A stretch of DNA of 5,258 bases from assembly GCA_964540165.1 (NCBI GenBank), contig CAZILU010000180.1:1-5258 (forward strand), read 5' to 3'. The notes below the pieces were generated by a model. The model ran no database searches, had not been told where the DNA came from, and saw only the letters and a list, made by a program, of their open reading frames with translations. Made by a program: the position numbers and the translations under genes. Below are positions 1-5,258 of this stretch, in pieces (positions within the stretch are counted from its first letter, which is position 1; each line of letters opens with the position of its first letter). Source of the stretch: Mariniphaga sp964540165. GTDB lineage: Bacteria; Bacteroidota; Bacteroidia; Bacteroidales; Prolixibacteraceae.

Positions 1-10
1 ATACATCCGG

Positions 11-994
11 TTAACCTTTGCGGGTGCTGGCCTCCTGGCGTTGCATATTCCGTGCCAGAATGCTGATGTAGAAGAGCTGGAAGCTGTGGTAGATCATGAT
101 GGGCAGGAGCAAAACCCCGGTGCCGCTGATACCGCTGAATAGCACATTGGCAAATACGGAGCCATGGACGAGCGATTTTTTTGTACCGGCAAACTGCAAT
201 GTGATGCGATCCTCTTTCGGGAAGACAAGCTTATGGGCCAGCAATCGGGTAGCGTTAAGGACAACGAAAAAGAGGAGTATGACGACCACAAAAAGAGTTG
301 CCAGAAGGGTCCAGCTTATCCCCGAAAAGAGCCCGTCAAGAAAGGAGTGGCTGAATGATTCGTAAACGATTAGCAGGATGATCACTTTATCGAAGGTGGC
401 GAGGGGAACCAGGTATTTGCTGATGTGCCGGTAAAGAACAGCGTGCAAAAGGATTCCGGCAATTACCGGCACGATGATCCGGGTGATCAACTGAAGAAGG
501 ATGTGGCCGGTATCTGTTCCGGTTGCCTGGCTGTTGAGGAAAAAACTCATCCAGAAAGGGGTCATTACAATGCCGATGATACCGGAGATGCTGGCATTAA
601 ATATGGCCCCGGGAATGTTGCCGCCGGCAATGGAGACCATCACCACCGAAGAGGAGACCGTTGAGGGCAGGGCGGCCAGGAAGAAGGTTCCCAGCCAGAT
701 TAACTCGTAGCCGGTGCCTTTAACCATCGGATAAAACGGTAATACCAACAGAGGAAAGAGCAGGAAGGTGGTCAGTTGAACAGCCAGGTGCATTTTCCAG
801 TTCCGCATGCCAGTCTTCAGCTTCCGGGTATCTAATTTAATGCCGTAGAAAAAAAAAATGAGCATCACCCCGATATCGACGACCGTACCCAGATCGACGG
901 GTGTGGTACCCATGCCAATCCCCGGCCTGATCCAGGCAACCAGGATCATGAGAACCAGTCCGGTGATAAACCAGTCGGGAAGAAATTTTTTCAT
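11..994 (-). CDS. Bile acid:sodium symporter superfamily transporter, YfeH-type (SBF-like)
   Basis: This encodes a 327-aa inner-membrane protein that is almost entirely hydrophobic, with about nine or ten membrane segments (roughly residues 8-22, 35-52, 67-88, 97-121, 128-153, 165-188, 198-216, 228-253 and two between 279 and 313). Motifs that fit the YfeH/SBF-like family are FFFYGIKL (47-54), the LPSTVSSSVVM stretch near 109-119 followed by GGNIPGAIFNAS (124-135), the polar AGTKKSL segment (269-275) and LPIMIYHSFQLF (297-308). Members are predicted sodium-coupled carriers; the substrate is unknown here. Length is normal for the family. I chose ATG at 994 because MKKFLPDWF is the usual type of beginning; a TTG at 1018 in the same frame would add eight polar residues. 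It has its own promoter and is probably not part of the polymerase operon. A T10 tract (849-858) lies in codons 45-48. An ATG four bases after the stop could start a further gene outside the window. Confidence 0.9.
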   Translation of the reverse strand: MKKFLPDWFITGLVLMILVAWIRPGIGMGTTPVDLGTVVDIGVMLIFFFYGIKLDTRKLKTGMRNWKMHLAVQLTTFLLFPLLVLPFYPMVKGTGYELIWLGTFFLAALPSTVSSSVVMVSIAGGNIPGAIFNASISGIIGIVMTPFWMSFFLNSQATGTDTGHILLQLITRIIVPVIAGILLHAVLYRHISKYLVPLATFDKVIILLIVYESFSHSFLDGLFSGISWTLLATLFVVVILLFFVVLNATRLLAHKLVFPKEDRITLQFAGTKKSLVHGSVFANVLFSGISGTGVLLLPIMIYHSFQLFYISILARNMQRQEASTRKG

Positions 995-1030
995 CTCATT
1001 AAAATTGTAAGTTTTCAAAGGTATGAGATG
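992..1030 (-). promoter_or_regulatory. Possible start-codon-masking hairpin in the transporter leader
   Basis: On the minus strand CATCTCAT (1030-1023) is perfectly complementary to ATGAGATG (999-992), giving an 8-bp stem with a 23-base loop. The last three bases of the 3' arm are the chosen ATG start codon, so folding would bury it; the alternative TTG start (1018) lies in the loop. The predicted transcript start (about 1031-1033) falls right at the 5' arm. The stem has only three G-C pairs, so it is modest in strength. A role in controlling translation is inference. Confidence 0.3.
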
Positions 1031-1038
1031 GAACTCCC

Positions 1039-1067
1039 ATAATTTTAATCCTGCTCGTTTGTGTCAA
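1039..1067 (-). promoter_or_regulatory. Sigma-70-like promoter of the YfeH-type transporter gene
   Basis: Read on the minus strand, a perfect TTGACA (-35, positions 1067-1062) is followed after exactly 17 bases by AATTAT (-10, 1044-1039; four of six match TATAAT). The predicted transcript start is near 1031-1033, giving a leader of about 38 bases to the ATG at 994. The typical Bacteroidota pattern (TTTG and TAnnTTTG) is not clearly present, so the call rests on the vegetative consensus. The site lies just downstream of the candidate terminator of the preceding operon, which supports separate transcription of the transporter. Confidence 0.45.
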
Positions 1068-1120
1068 GAATCGTCATGGTCGTTTCATCTCACTTCTATT
1101 GCTCTCTTGTATAAGGTATC

Positions 1121-1149
1121 AAAAAGAATCTGTCTGACGTTGCTCAGAC
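1121..1149 (-). terminator. Candidate intrinsic terminator of the GT2-polA-small ORF unit
   Basis: On the minus strand GTCTGA (1149-1144), a six-base loop (GCAACG) and TCAGAC (1137-1132) form a perfect 6-bp stem. It is followed by AGA and then the T-rich tail TTCTTTTT (1128-1121). It lies about 130 bases after the stop of the 54-aa gene and just before the transporter promoter, which is where a terminator is expected. The stem is short, with three G-C pairs, and the T tract starts three bases away, so termination may be partial. Confidence 0.5.
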
Positions 1150-1255
1150 CTTGCCGGCGTACTCCGGGAATGTTTCGTTGTGGTTTAAAATTTTTCCGGG
1201 TATGACCGGGTGAAAATAACAATTTTTTTGCTCGGGTGAGGGGTGCTCTCGGAAT

Positions 1256-1270
1256 GATTGAATCTCAATC
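1256..1270 (-). repeat. Small palindrome after the 54-aa gene
   Basis: GATTGA and TCAATC form a perfect 6-bp inverted repeat with a three-base centre, eight bases past the stop codon at 1279. No T tract follows in the direction of transcription, so it is not a standard intrinsic terminator. It could stabilise the 3' end of the mRNA or be a binding site, and it contains a degenerate version of the TGAGATGRAA motif seen near the transporter promoter. Confidence 0.3.
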
Positions 1271-1278
1271 CACAGAAA

Positions 1279-1443
1279 TTAGTTCGACCCACAATTGGCA
1301 CGTTCATATTTCTCCATCAGGTCGGTAAGCAGGATCAGCTCATTCAGATCATCATTATCTTTTTGTGACTGGCACAATTCGATGAACCGGTGAAGTGCAT
1401 CCCTGTATTCCTCTTCGCTCTCTATGTCTGTAAATTTATCCAT
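1279..1443 (-). CDS. 54-aa protein resembling the N-terminal helical region of HigA-type antitoxins, without HTH
   Basis: The ATG lies 5 bp after the polA stop, in a different frame, with an A run (1450-1443) ahead of it in place of a ribosome binding site, so it is probably co-transcribed and translationally coupled with polA. The protein is acidic and looks all-helical. The pattern EEEYRDALHRFIEL (residues 10-23) followed by DDLNELILLTDLMEKYE (residues 30-46) matches what I recall of the N-terminal part of HigA-type (COG5499) antitoxins: EY..AL.R...L, a linker, then EL..L..L.E.YE, with the same 32-residue spacing between the two tyrosines. In HigA a helix-turn-helix domain follows; here the protein stops after a short polar tail (ERANCGSN). 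No HigB-like toxin is next to it. The coding potential is supported by tight spacing and by the family-like pattern. Its function is unknown; DNA binding is unlikely without the HTH, so a protein-binding role is the more natural guess. Confidence 0.7.
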   Translation of the reverse strand: MDKFTDIESEEEYRDALHRFIELCQSQKDNDDLNELILLTDLMEKYERANCGSN

Positions 1444-1448
1444 TTTTT

Positions 1449-4226
1449 TTAATGAGCATCAAGCCAGTTGGTTGCAGCGTTAATCTCCACGGTGAGGGGG
1501 AGGCTCAGTTCAACGGCATGTTCCATTTCAAATGTTACAATCTCTTTCATTATCTCCAATTCAGATATGCATGCATCGAAGTTGAGCTCATCGTGAACCT
1601 GCAGGATCATTTTCGATTTCAGCTTTCGCTTCTCCATCTGCTCAAAAATCCGGATCATGGCTACTTTGATGATATCAGCAGCAGATCCCTGGATTGGAGC
1701 GTTGATGGCATTCCGTTCGGCTACACCACGCACCACTGCATTAACTGAATTAATATCACCTAAATAACGTTTTCGTCCTTTAATTGTTTGCACGAATCCA
1801 TTTTTTCTTGCAAAATCGATCTGCTTATCCATAAAGGTCTTGATGCCAGGGAAGTTATCAAAATAGCCTTCGATCAGTTCTTTCGCTTCTGAGCGTGGAA
1901 TATTGAGACGCTGTGAAAGTCCGAAGGCGGAGATCCCGTAAATGATGCCGAAGTTGGCGGTTTTTGCTTTTCGGCGCATGTCGGAGGTGACTTCCGGTTC
2001 GGGTACTTTAAAGATTTTTGCTGCAGTAATGGCGTGAATATCTTTTCCCTCGCGAAAGGCCTGAACCATATCGGGATCACCACTGATGGCCGCCATGATT
2101 CTCAATTCAATCTGGGAGTAGTCGGCCGAGAGAAAAACATGCTCGTCATCGGTGGGAATAAATGCTCTTCTGATCTCTCTGCCGTTCTCATCACGGATGG
2201 GAATGTTTTGCAGGTTGGGATTAACCGAGCTTAATCTTCCGGTAGCTGTAATCGCCTGGTTGTATGAGGTGTGTAATTTGCCTGATTTTTTATGAACCAG
2301 TTGAGGTAAGGTTTCAACGTAGGTTGAGAGGAGTTTTTTCAGCCCCCGAAATTCCAGTATCTTATTTATAACCGGATGCTTATCGGCCAGCCTGATCAGT
2401 ACCTCTTCGGAAGTAGAGTATTGCTTTGTTTTGGTTTTTTTGGCGGTTCCACCGGGAGATATTTTCAATTTTTCAAACAGGATAGGACCTAATTGTTTGG
2501 GTGATGCAATATTGAATGCTTCACCGGCGAGGTCGTATATCTCTTGCTCTATGGTGGTTAGTTGTTCCCGAAGGATAACGGCATAATCCCGCAGGGCGGC
2601 CGTATCCAGTTTAACACCGGCCTGCTCCATGTGAACCAGAACGGGTACCAGGGGCATTTCGATGATTTCGAACAGGTCACGCACCTCGTATTGGTCTAAT
2701 TCCGGATCGATGGCATCTTTGAGTTGCAGCGTCAGATCAGCATCTTCGCATGCGTAGTCAGCCAGCTTTTCAACGGGTACCGAACGCATATTGGCCTGGT
2801 TGGCGCCTTTGCTGCCGATCAGGGTTTCGGTAGGCACCTTTTGATAATTCAGGTAGATTTCGCAGAGGTAGTCGAGGTTATGCTTCTGTTCCGGTTGTAT
2901 GAGGTAGTGAGCCAGCATGGTGTCATACAGTTTCCCTTTCACGCTGATCCCGTAATTGGCAAGCATAAGCAGGTCGAATTTCAGGTTTTGCCCAATTTTA
3001 AGGATCTTTTCATCGCTGAAAATTTCACGGAACTCCTGCACAACTTCGAGAGCCTCTTTTCGGTTTTTAGGAACCAGGACACAGTAGGCTTCGTGTTTCC
3101 GGAATGCAAAAGAGATACAGACCAGTTCGGCGGTGTGAGTGTCGAGCCCGGTGGTTTCGGTATCGAAGCAGAAGGCTTCGGTGATTGACAATTCAGCCCG
3201 CAGGCTGGCTCGTTGCATCGCTGTCTCAACCAGGTAGTACTGATGCGGGATGGTCTCAAGCCGCTCTTTTTGGGCTGGAGGTTGCCGGGTGGAGATCTCG
3301 TCATCAAAAAGTGACTGTTGCTGAGCTGTAGCAGGCTTTATTTTATTGATGTTCAGCCGTTCGGCTAAGGTTCGGAATTCAAGATCTTCGAAAAGTGCTT
3401 TTAATACCTCCCGGTTCATCTCCTCTCGCTCCAATGCTTTCGGATCGAATTCGATGGGGACATCCTGAACGATGGTTGCCAGCCTTCGGGAGAGCCTTAC
3501 CTGCTCTTCAAACGCTATCAGATTCTCTTTTTGCTTTCCTTTTAGCTGGTCAATCTGGTTGTAAATACCATCAATTGATCCAAATTCAGAGATGAGCTTT
3601 TCTGCTGTTTTTGGACCAATACCCGGGCATCCCGGAATGTTATCGGAACTATCGCCCATCAGCCCTAATATGTCGATCACCTGTTCCGGGCTGTCAATGC
3701 CAAAATTGGATTTTACTTCGGAAGGCCCCCACACCTCGGGCGATCCTCCCGGTTTGGCAGGTTTGTACATCCAAACATGCTCGTCAACCAACTGGGCATA
3801 ATCCTTATCCGGTGTCATCATAAAGACATCATATCCTTCTTGCTTTGCCTTTTGTGCCAGGGTGCCAATCACGTCGTCGGCTTCAAATCCCTCTTTTTCA
3901 ATGATGGGTATGTTAAACGCTTCAATGATTCTGCGAATATAGGGGATCGACCGGCGCAAGTCCTCGGGCATCTCTTCGCGGTTTGCCTTGTACGCTTCAT
4001 AGAGCTCGTGCCGGAAGGTAGGGGCCGAAACATCAAATACAACGCCGATGTGGCCGGGATTTTCTATTTCGAGCAGTTGCAGCAGGGTATTGGTGAAACC
4101 AAGCATAGCCGAGGTATTTACGCCCTTTGAGTTGAAACGTGGATTACGGATAAAGGCGTAGTAACTGCGGTAAATAAGGGCATAAGCATCTAATAGGAAC
4201 AGCCTTTTAGGGTTATTTTCAGACAT
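1449..4226 (-). CDS. polA: DNA polymerase I, complete three-domain enzyme
   Basis: This 925-aa enzyme fills gaps and removes RNA primers during replication and repair in the cytoplasm. The 5' nuclease domain (about 1-295) shows LFLLDAYALIYR (9-20), EADDVIG (115-121), TPDKDYAQLV (138-147) and the helix-hairpin-helix segment GDSSDNIPGCPGIGPKTA (191-208). The 3'-5' exonuclease domain (about 330-510) keeps FDTETTG (354-360, with D355 and E357), GQNLKFD (412-418) and YACEDAD (491-497), so proofreading should be active. The polymerase domain (about 550-925) has ATGRLSS (661-667), motif A DYSQIELR (702-709), motif B from R751 through K755, F759 and Y763, and motif C QVHDEL (876-881). F759 corresponds to the phenylalanine of E. 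coli Pol I that disfavours dideoxynucleotides. Length is normal for the family. The ATG at 4226 is 2 bp after the GT2 stop, and the 54-aa gene starts 5 bp after the polA stop, so an operon is likely. No Shine-Dalgarno sequence is seen, as is usual in Bacteroidota. Confidence 0.98.
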   Translation of the reverse strand: MSENNPKRLFLLDAYALIYRSYYAFIRNPRFNSKGVNTSAMLGFTNTLLQLLEIENPGHIGVVFDVSAPTFRHELYEAYKANREEMPEDLRRSIPYIRRIIEAFNIPIIEKEGFEADDVIGTLAQKAKQEGYDVFMMTPDKDYAQLVDEHVWMYKPAKPGGSPEVWGPSEVKSNFGIDSPEQVIDILGLMGDSSDNIPGCPGIGPKTAEKLISEFGSIDGIYNQIDQLKGKQKENLIAFEEQVRLSRRLATIVQDVPIEFDPKALEREEMNREVLKALFEDLEFRTLAERLNINKIKPATAQQQSLFDDEISTRQPPAQKERLETIPHQYYLVETAMQRASLRAELSITEAFCFDTETTGLDTHTAELVCISFAFRKHEAYCVLVPKNRKEALEVVQEFREIFSDEKILKIGQNLKFDLLMLANYGISVKGKLYDTMLAHYLIQPEQKHNLDYLCEIYLNYQKVPTETLIGSKGANQANMRSVPVEKLADYACEDADLTLQLKDAIDPELDQYEVRDLFEIIEMPLVPVLVHMEQAGVKLDTAALRDYAVILREQLTTIEQEIYDLAGEAFNIASPKQLGPILFEKLKISPGGTAKKTKTKQYSTSEEVLIRLADKHPVINKILEFRGLKKLLSTYVETLPQLVHKKSGKLHTSYNQAITATGRLSSVNPNLQNIPIRDENGREIRRAFIPTDDEHVFLSADYSQIELRIMAAISGDPDMVQAFREGKDIHAITAAKIFKVPEPEVTSDMRRKAKTANFGIIYGISAFGLSQRLNIPRSEAKELIEGYFDNFPGIKTFMDKQIDFARKNGFVQTIKGRKRYLGDINSVNAVVRGVAERNAINAPIQGSAADIIKVAMIRIFEQMEKRKLKSKMILQVHDELNFDACISELEIMKEIVTFEMEHAVELSLPLTVEINAATNWLDAH

Positions 4227-4228
4227 TA

Positions 4229-4954
4229 CTATTTATATTTTCTGAACCAACTCATTACTTTCATCTTTATAACTCCCCAAAAGGCTTCATTAAAGATGCC
4301 TCCACTCATTTTGGATGTGCCCTCCTTACGGTCGGTAAAGACGATGGGGACCTCTATGATTTTAAATCCCAGTTTATACGCCGTAAATTTCATCTCTATC
4401 TGAAATCCATATCCGATCATTTTTATCCGGTCCAGGTTTATGGTTTCCAATACCTTCCGCCGGTAGCATTTGAATCCTGCCGTGGTATCCATGACATTCA
4501 TGCCGGTAACGATGCGAACATATTGGGAGGCAAAGTAAGACATCAGTACCCGGCCTAGTGGCCAGTTAATCACATTAATTCCTGAAATGTAGCGCGATCC
4601 GATGGCCAGATCAGCCCCATCGTATACCGCCTGCCATAGCCGCTCCAGGTCATCCGGGTTGTGGGAGAAGTCACAGTCCATCTCACAAATGTACTCATAG
4701 CCATCCTGCAGTGCCCAGCGAAATCCGGCAATATAGGCTGTTCCCAGCCCCAGCTTCCCCTTTCGCTCCAGCAAATGCAGCCGATCGGGAAACTCCTTTT
4801 GTAACTTCTTTACTATCGCTGCAGTACCATCGGGGGAGTTATCTTCTACAATAAGCAGATGAAAAGGTACCTGAAGAGAGAATACCTTTCGGACCATCTT
4901 TTCAACATTCTCCTTTTCATTATAGGTGGGAATGATTACCAGATTTTTTGACAC
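4229..4954 (-). CDS. GT2 polyprenyl-phosphate sugar transferase (DPM1-like, probable polyprenol-phosphate mannosyltransferase)
   Basis: This 241-aa glycosyltransferase likely moves a hexose, probably mannose, from a nucleotide sugar to a polyprenyl phosphate on the inner face of the cytoplasmic membrane, providing a lipid-linked sugar donor. Visible GT-A fold motifs are VIIPTYNE (6-13), VEDNSPDGT (36-44), GLGTAY (69-74), the metal-binding DxD in MDCDFSHNP (92-100; D93, D95), IGSRY (118-122), DTTAGFKCYRR (156-166), GYGFQIEM (181-188) and FTDRKEGTSKM (206-216). There is no C-terminal GtrA-like or multi-pass membrane domain; it ends with a basic, amphipathic tail (KMKVMSWFRKYK), as in the compact soluble-type members. 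The start is GTG: an in-frame TGA sits three codons upstream and the next methionine (residue 20) would remove the first nucleotide-binding motif. It overlaps no gene and ends 2 bp before polA. The exact sugar cannot be read from the sequence; glucose is an alternative. Confidence 0.93.
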   Translation of the reverse strand: MSKNLVIIPTYNEKENVEKMVRKVFSLQVPFHLLIVEDNSPDGTAAIVKKLQKEFPDRLHLLERKGKLGLGTAYIAGFRWALQDGYEYICEMDCDFSHNPDDLERLWQAVYDGADLAIGSRYISGINVINWPLGRVLMSYFASQYVRIVTGMNVMDTTAGFKCYRRKVLETINLDRIKMIGYGFQIEMKFTAYKLGFKIIEVPIVFTDRKEGTSKMSGGIFNEAFWGVIKMKVMSWFRKYK

Positions 4955-4965
4955 GATTTTTCAGT

Positions 4966-5002
4966 ATTATATTTATATGCGAATTTACACTTTTTGAATC
5001 AA
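4966..5002 (-). promoter_or_regulatory. Possible promoter of the GT2-polA operon
   Basis: On the minus strand an A/T-rich stretch contains TATAAA (4977-4972) and then a perfect TATAAT (4971-4966). A TTGATT (5002-4997) lies 19 bases upstream of the TATAAA, longer than ideal. Using TATAAA the leader would be about ten bases; using TATAAT it would be only about five, close to leaderless. No clear Bacteroidota-type -33/-7 pair was found. The position directly before the first gene supports a promoter here, but the exact boxes are uncertain. Confidence 0.4.
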
Positions 5003-5164
5003 TATCCTATGGTTTGGCGGATGGAAATAGCCTTGCCTGGGGAGATGGACTGTTTTTTGTGTGCCCGCGGCAGGAAAATTTCAGGTAAGCTACTGCTGTT
5101 ATCGGGTGTCGTGGAAAGATCTTCTGACGGGGGGTGATCCCGGTTTGTTCGGATTTTTCCGTTT

Positions 5165-5185
5165 TGTTAACCTCACTGTTAACCT
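5165..5185. repeat. Two TGTTAACCT direct repeats, 12-bp period
   Basis: TGTTAACCT occurs at 5165-5173 and again at 5177-5185, separated by CAC. Each copy contains the palindrome GTTAAC, so the pair can also be read as an inverted repeat with a six-base centre. It ends two bases before the ATG of the possible plus-strand gene at 5188. This could be an operator; no regulator can be named. Confidence 0.45.
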
Positions 5186-5187
5186 AT

Positions 5188-5258
5188 ATGGAATATGTTT
5201 TCAATTTGATTTTCAGCTTTTTGGTATTAGTTGGTTTATTTTTTCAAAAAAAATGGGA
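5188..5258 (+). CDS. Possible start of a membrane protein gene, cut by the window edge
   Basis: An ATG at 5188 opens a frame that stays open to the end of the window (23 codons and part of another). The visible peptide is MEY, then a hydrophobic stretch from VFNLIF to LVGLFF (residues 4-19), then QKKW. That resembles an N-terminal membrane anchor followed by a positive cytoplasmic edge. Against it, the DNA here is very T-rich, and such DNA gives hydrophobic peptides by chance; no ribosome binding site is visible. Without the downstream sequence the call is weak. Confidence 0.25.
   Translation, partial: MEYVFNLIFSFLVLVGLFFQKKW

Larger units (their letters stand above)
989..1092. promoter_or_regulatory. 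Three copies of TGAGATGRAA around the transporter promoter (operator-like)
   Basis: The motif TGAGATGAAA occurs on the minus strand at 1092-1083 (upstream of the -35 box) and at 998-989 (over the start codon). TGAGATGGAA occurs on the plus strand at 1024-1033 (over the predicted transcript start). The 10-bp copies at 989-998 and 1083-1092 are identical direct repeats and the middle copy is inverted with one change. Placement on both sides of a promoter is what operator sites often look like, but no regulator is encoded nearby and chance cannot be excluded. A degenerate copy (TGAGATTCAA) lies at 1267-1258. Confidence 0.35.
4955..5258. other. Intergenic region upstream of the GT2 gene
   Basis: These 304 bases hold no convincing complete gene on either strand. 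The left end carries the likely promoter for the GT2-polA unit. The middle (about 5010-5160) shows only a weak 4-bp hairpin (CGGA-TTTT-TCCG, 5151-5162) and a run of six G (5129-5134). The right part has the TGTTAACCT direct repeats and a possible divergent gene start. If that start is real, this is a divergent promoter region. Confidence 0.5.

Noticed and set aside
1..6. A further minus-strand gene starting at ATG 6-4, four bases after the transporter stop
   Set aside because: Only two codons are inside the window, so nothing can be said beyond the possible start codon.
1023..1205. Plus-strand open frame of 60 codons between the small ORF and the transporter
   Set aside because: It runs through the transporter promoter and the candidate terminator on the opposite strand, has no ribosome binding signal and shows a cysteine- and arginine-rich composition without any pattern. 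Chance is the simpler reading.
1279..1443. A complete HigBA toxin-antitoxin module
   Set aside because: There is no toxin-like frame on either side: polA is upstream and about 285 bases without a convincing gene, then the transporter, are downstream. The small protein also lacks the HTH domain.
1443..1451. Slippage at the A run joining polA to the 54-aa frame
   Set aside because: The polA stop codon TAA lies at the very start of the A run, so adding or removing A residues keeps the stop. Termination and restart is the likelier mechanism.
2724..3188. Plus-strand open frame of 154 codons opposite polA
   Set aside because: It lies fully antisense to the 3'-5' exonuclease region of polA, whose motifs are intact; the translation shows no recognisable domain and no start signal. 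It is a shadow of polA codon use.
5009..5137. Plus-strand open frame of 42 codons in the intergenic region
   Set aside because: The peptide has no recognisable pattern and no start signal, and the frame is short enough to occur by chance.
1..5258. CRISPR arrays, tRNA or rRNA genes, insertion sequences
   Set aside because: No spaced identical repeats of suitable length, no cloverleaf-like or conserved rRNA sequence, and no transposase or terminal inverted repeats were seen.

Overview
The window looks like ordinary chromosomal DNA from a member of the Bacteroidota. Three things point there. The DNA polymerase I has the sequence style of that phylum. The neighbouring GT2 enzyme resembles the polyprenol-phosphate mannosyltransferases common in it. 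The start codons are preceded by A-rich sequence instead of Shine-Dalgarno motifs. I cannot place it below phylum from the sequence alone. All confident genes lie on the minus strand, so the text below follows transcription, from high to low coordinates.

Region 4955-5258 is intergenic. It holds a probable promoter for the operon below and a pair of 9-bp direct repeats. At the right edge there is a possible plus-strand gene start that runs out of the window. Region 4954-1279 is a tight three-gene unit. It contains a 241-aa GT2 polyprenyl-phosphate sugar transferase (GTG start), then after 2 bp a complete 925-aa DNA polymerase I with all three domains and intact catalytic motifs, then after 5 bp a 54-aa protein. 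That small protein resembles the N-terminal helical part of HigA-type antitoxins but has no helix-turn-helix and no toxin partner. Region 1278-995 carries a candidate intrinsic terminator for that unit, followed by a good sigma-70-like promoter and leader for the last gene. The last gene (994-11) is a YfeH-type member of the bile acid:sodium symporter superfamily.

The polymerase and the glycosyltransferase are housekeeping genes and I see no mobile element, CRISPR array, tRNA or rRNA. The less ordinary signals are small. They are the stand-alone HigA-like hairpin protein, three copies of TGAGATGRAA around the transporter promoter and start codon (two of which can pair in the leader mRNA and would bury the start codon), and a ten-base T tract inside the transporter gene. 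These are the points worth checking; I do not see evidence for a large undescribed system here.
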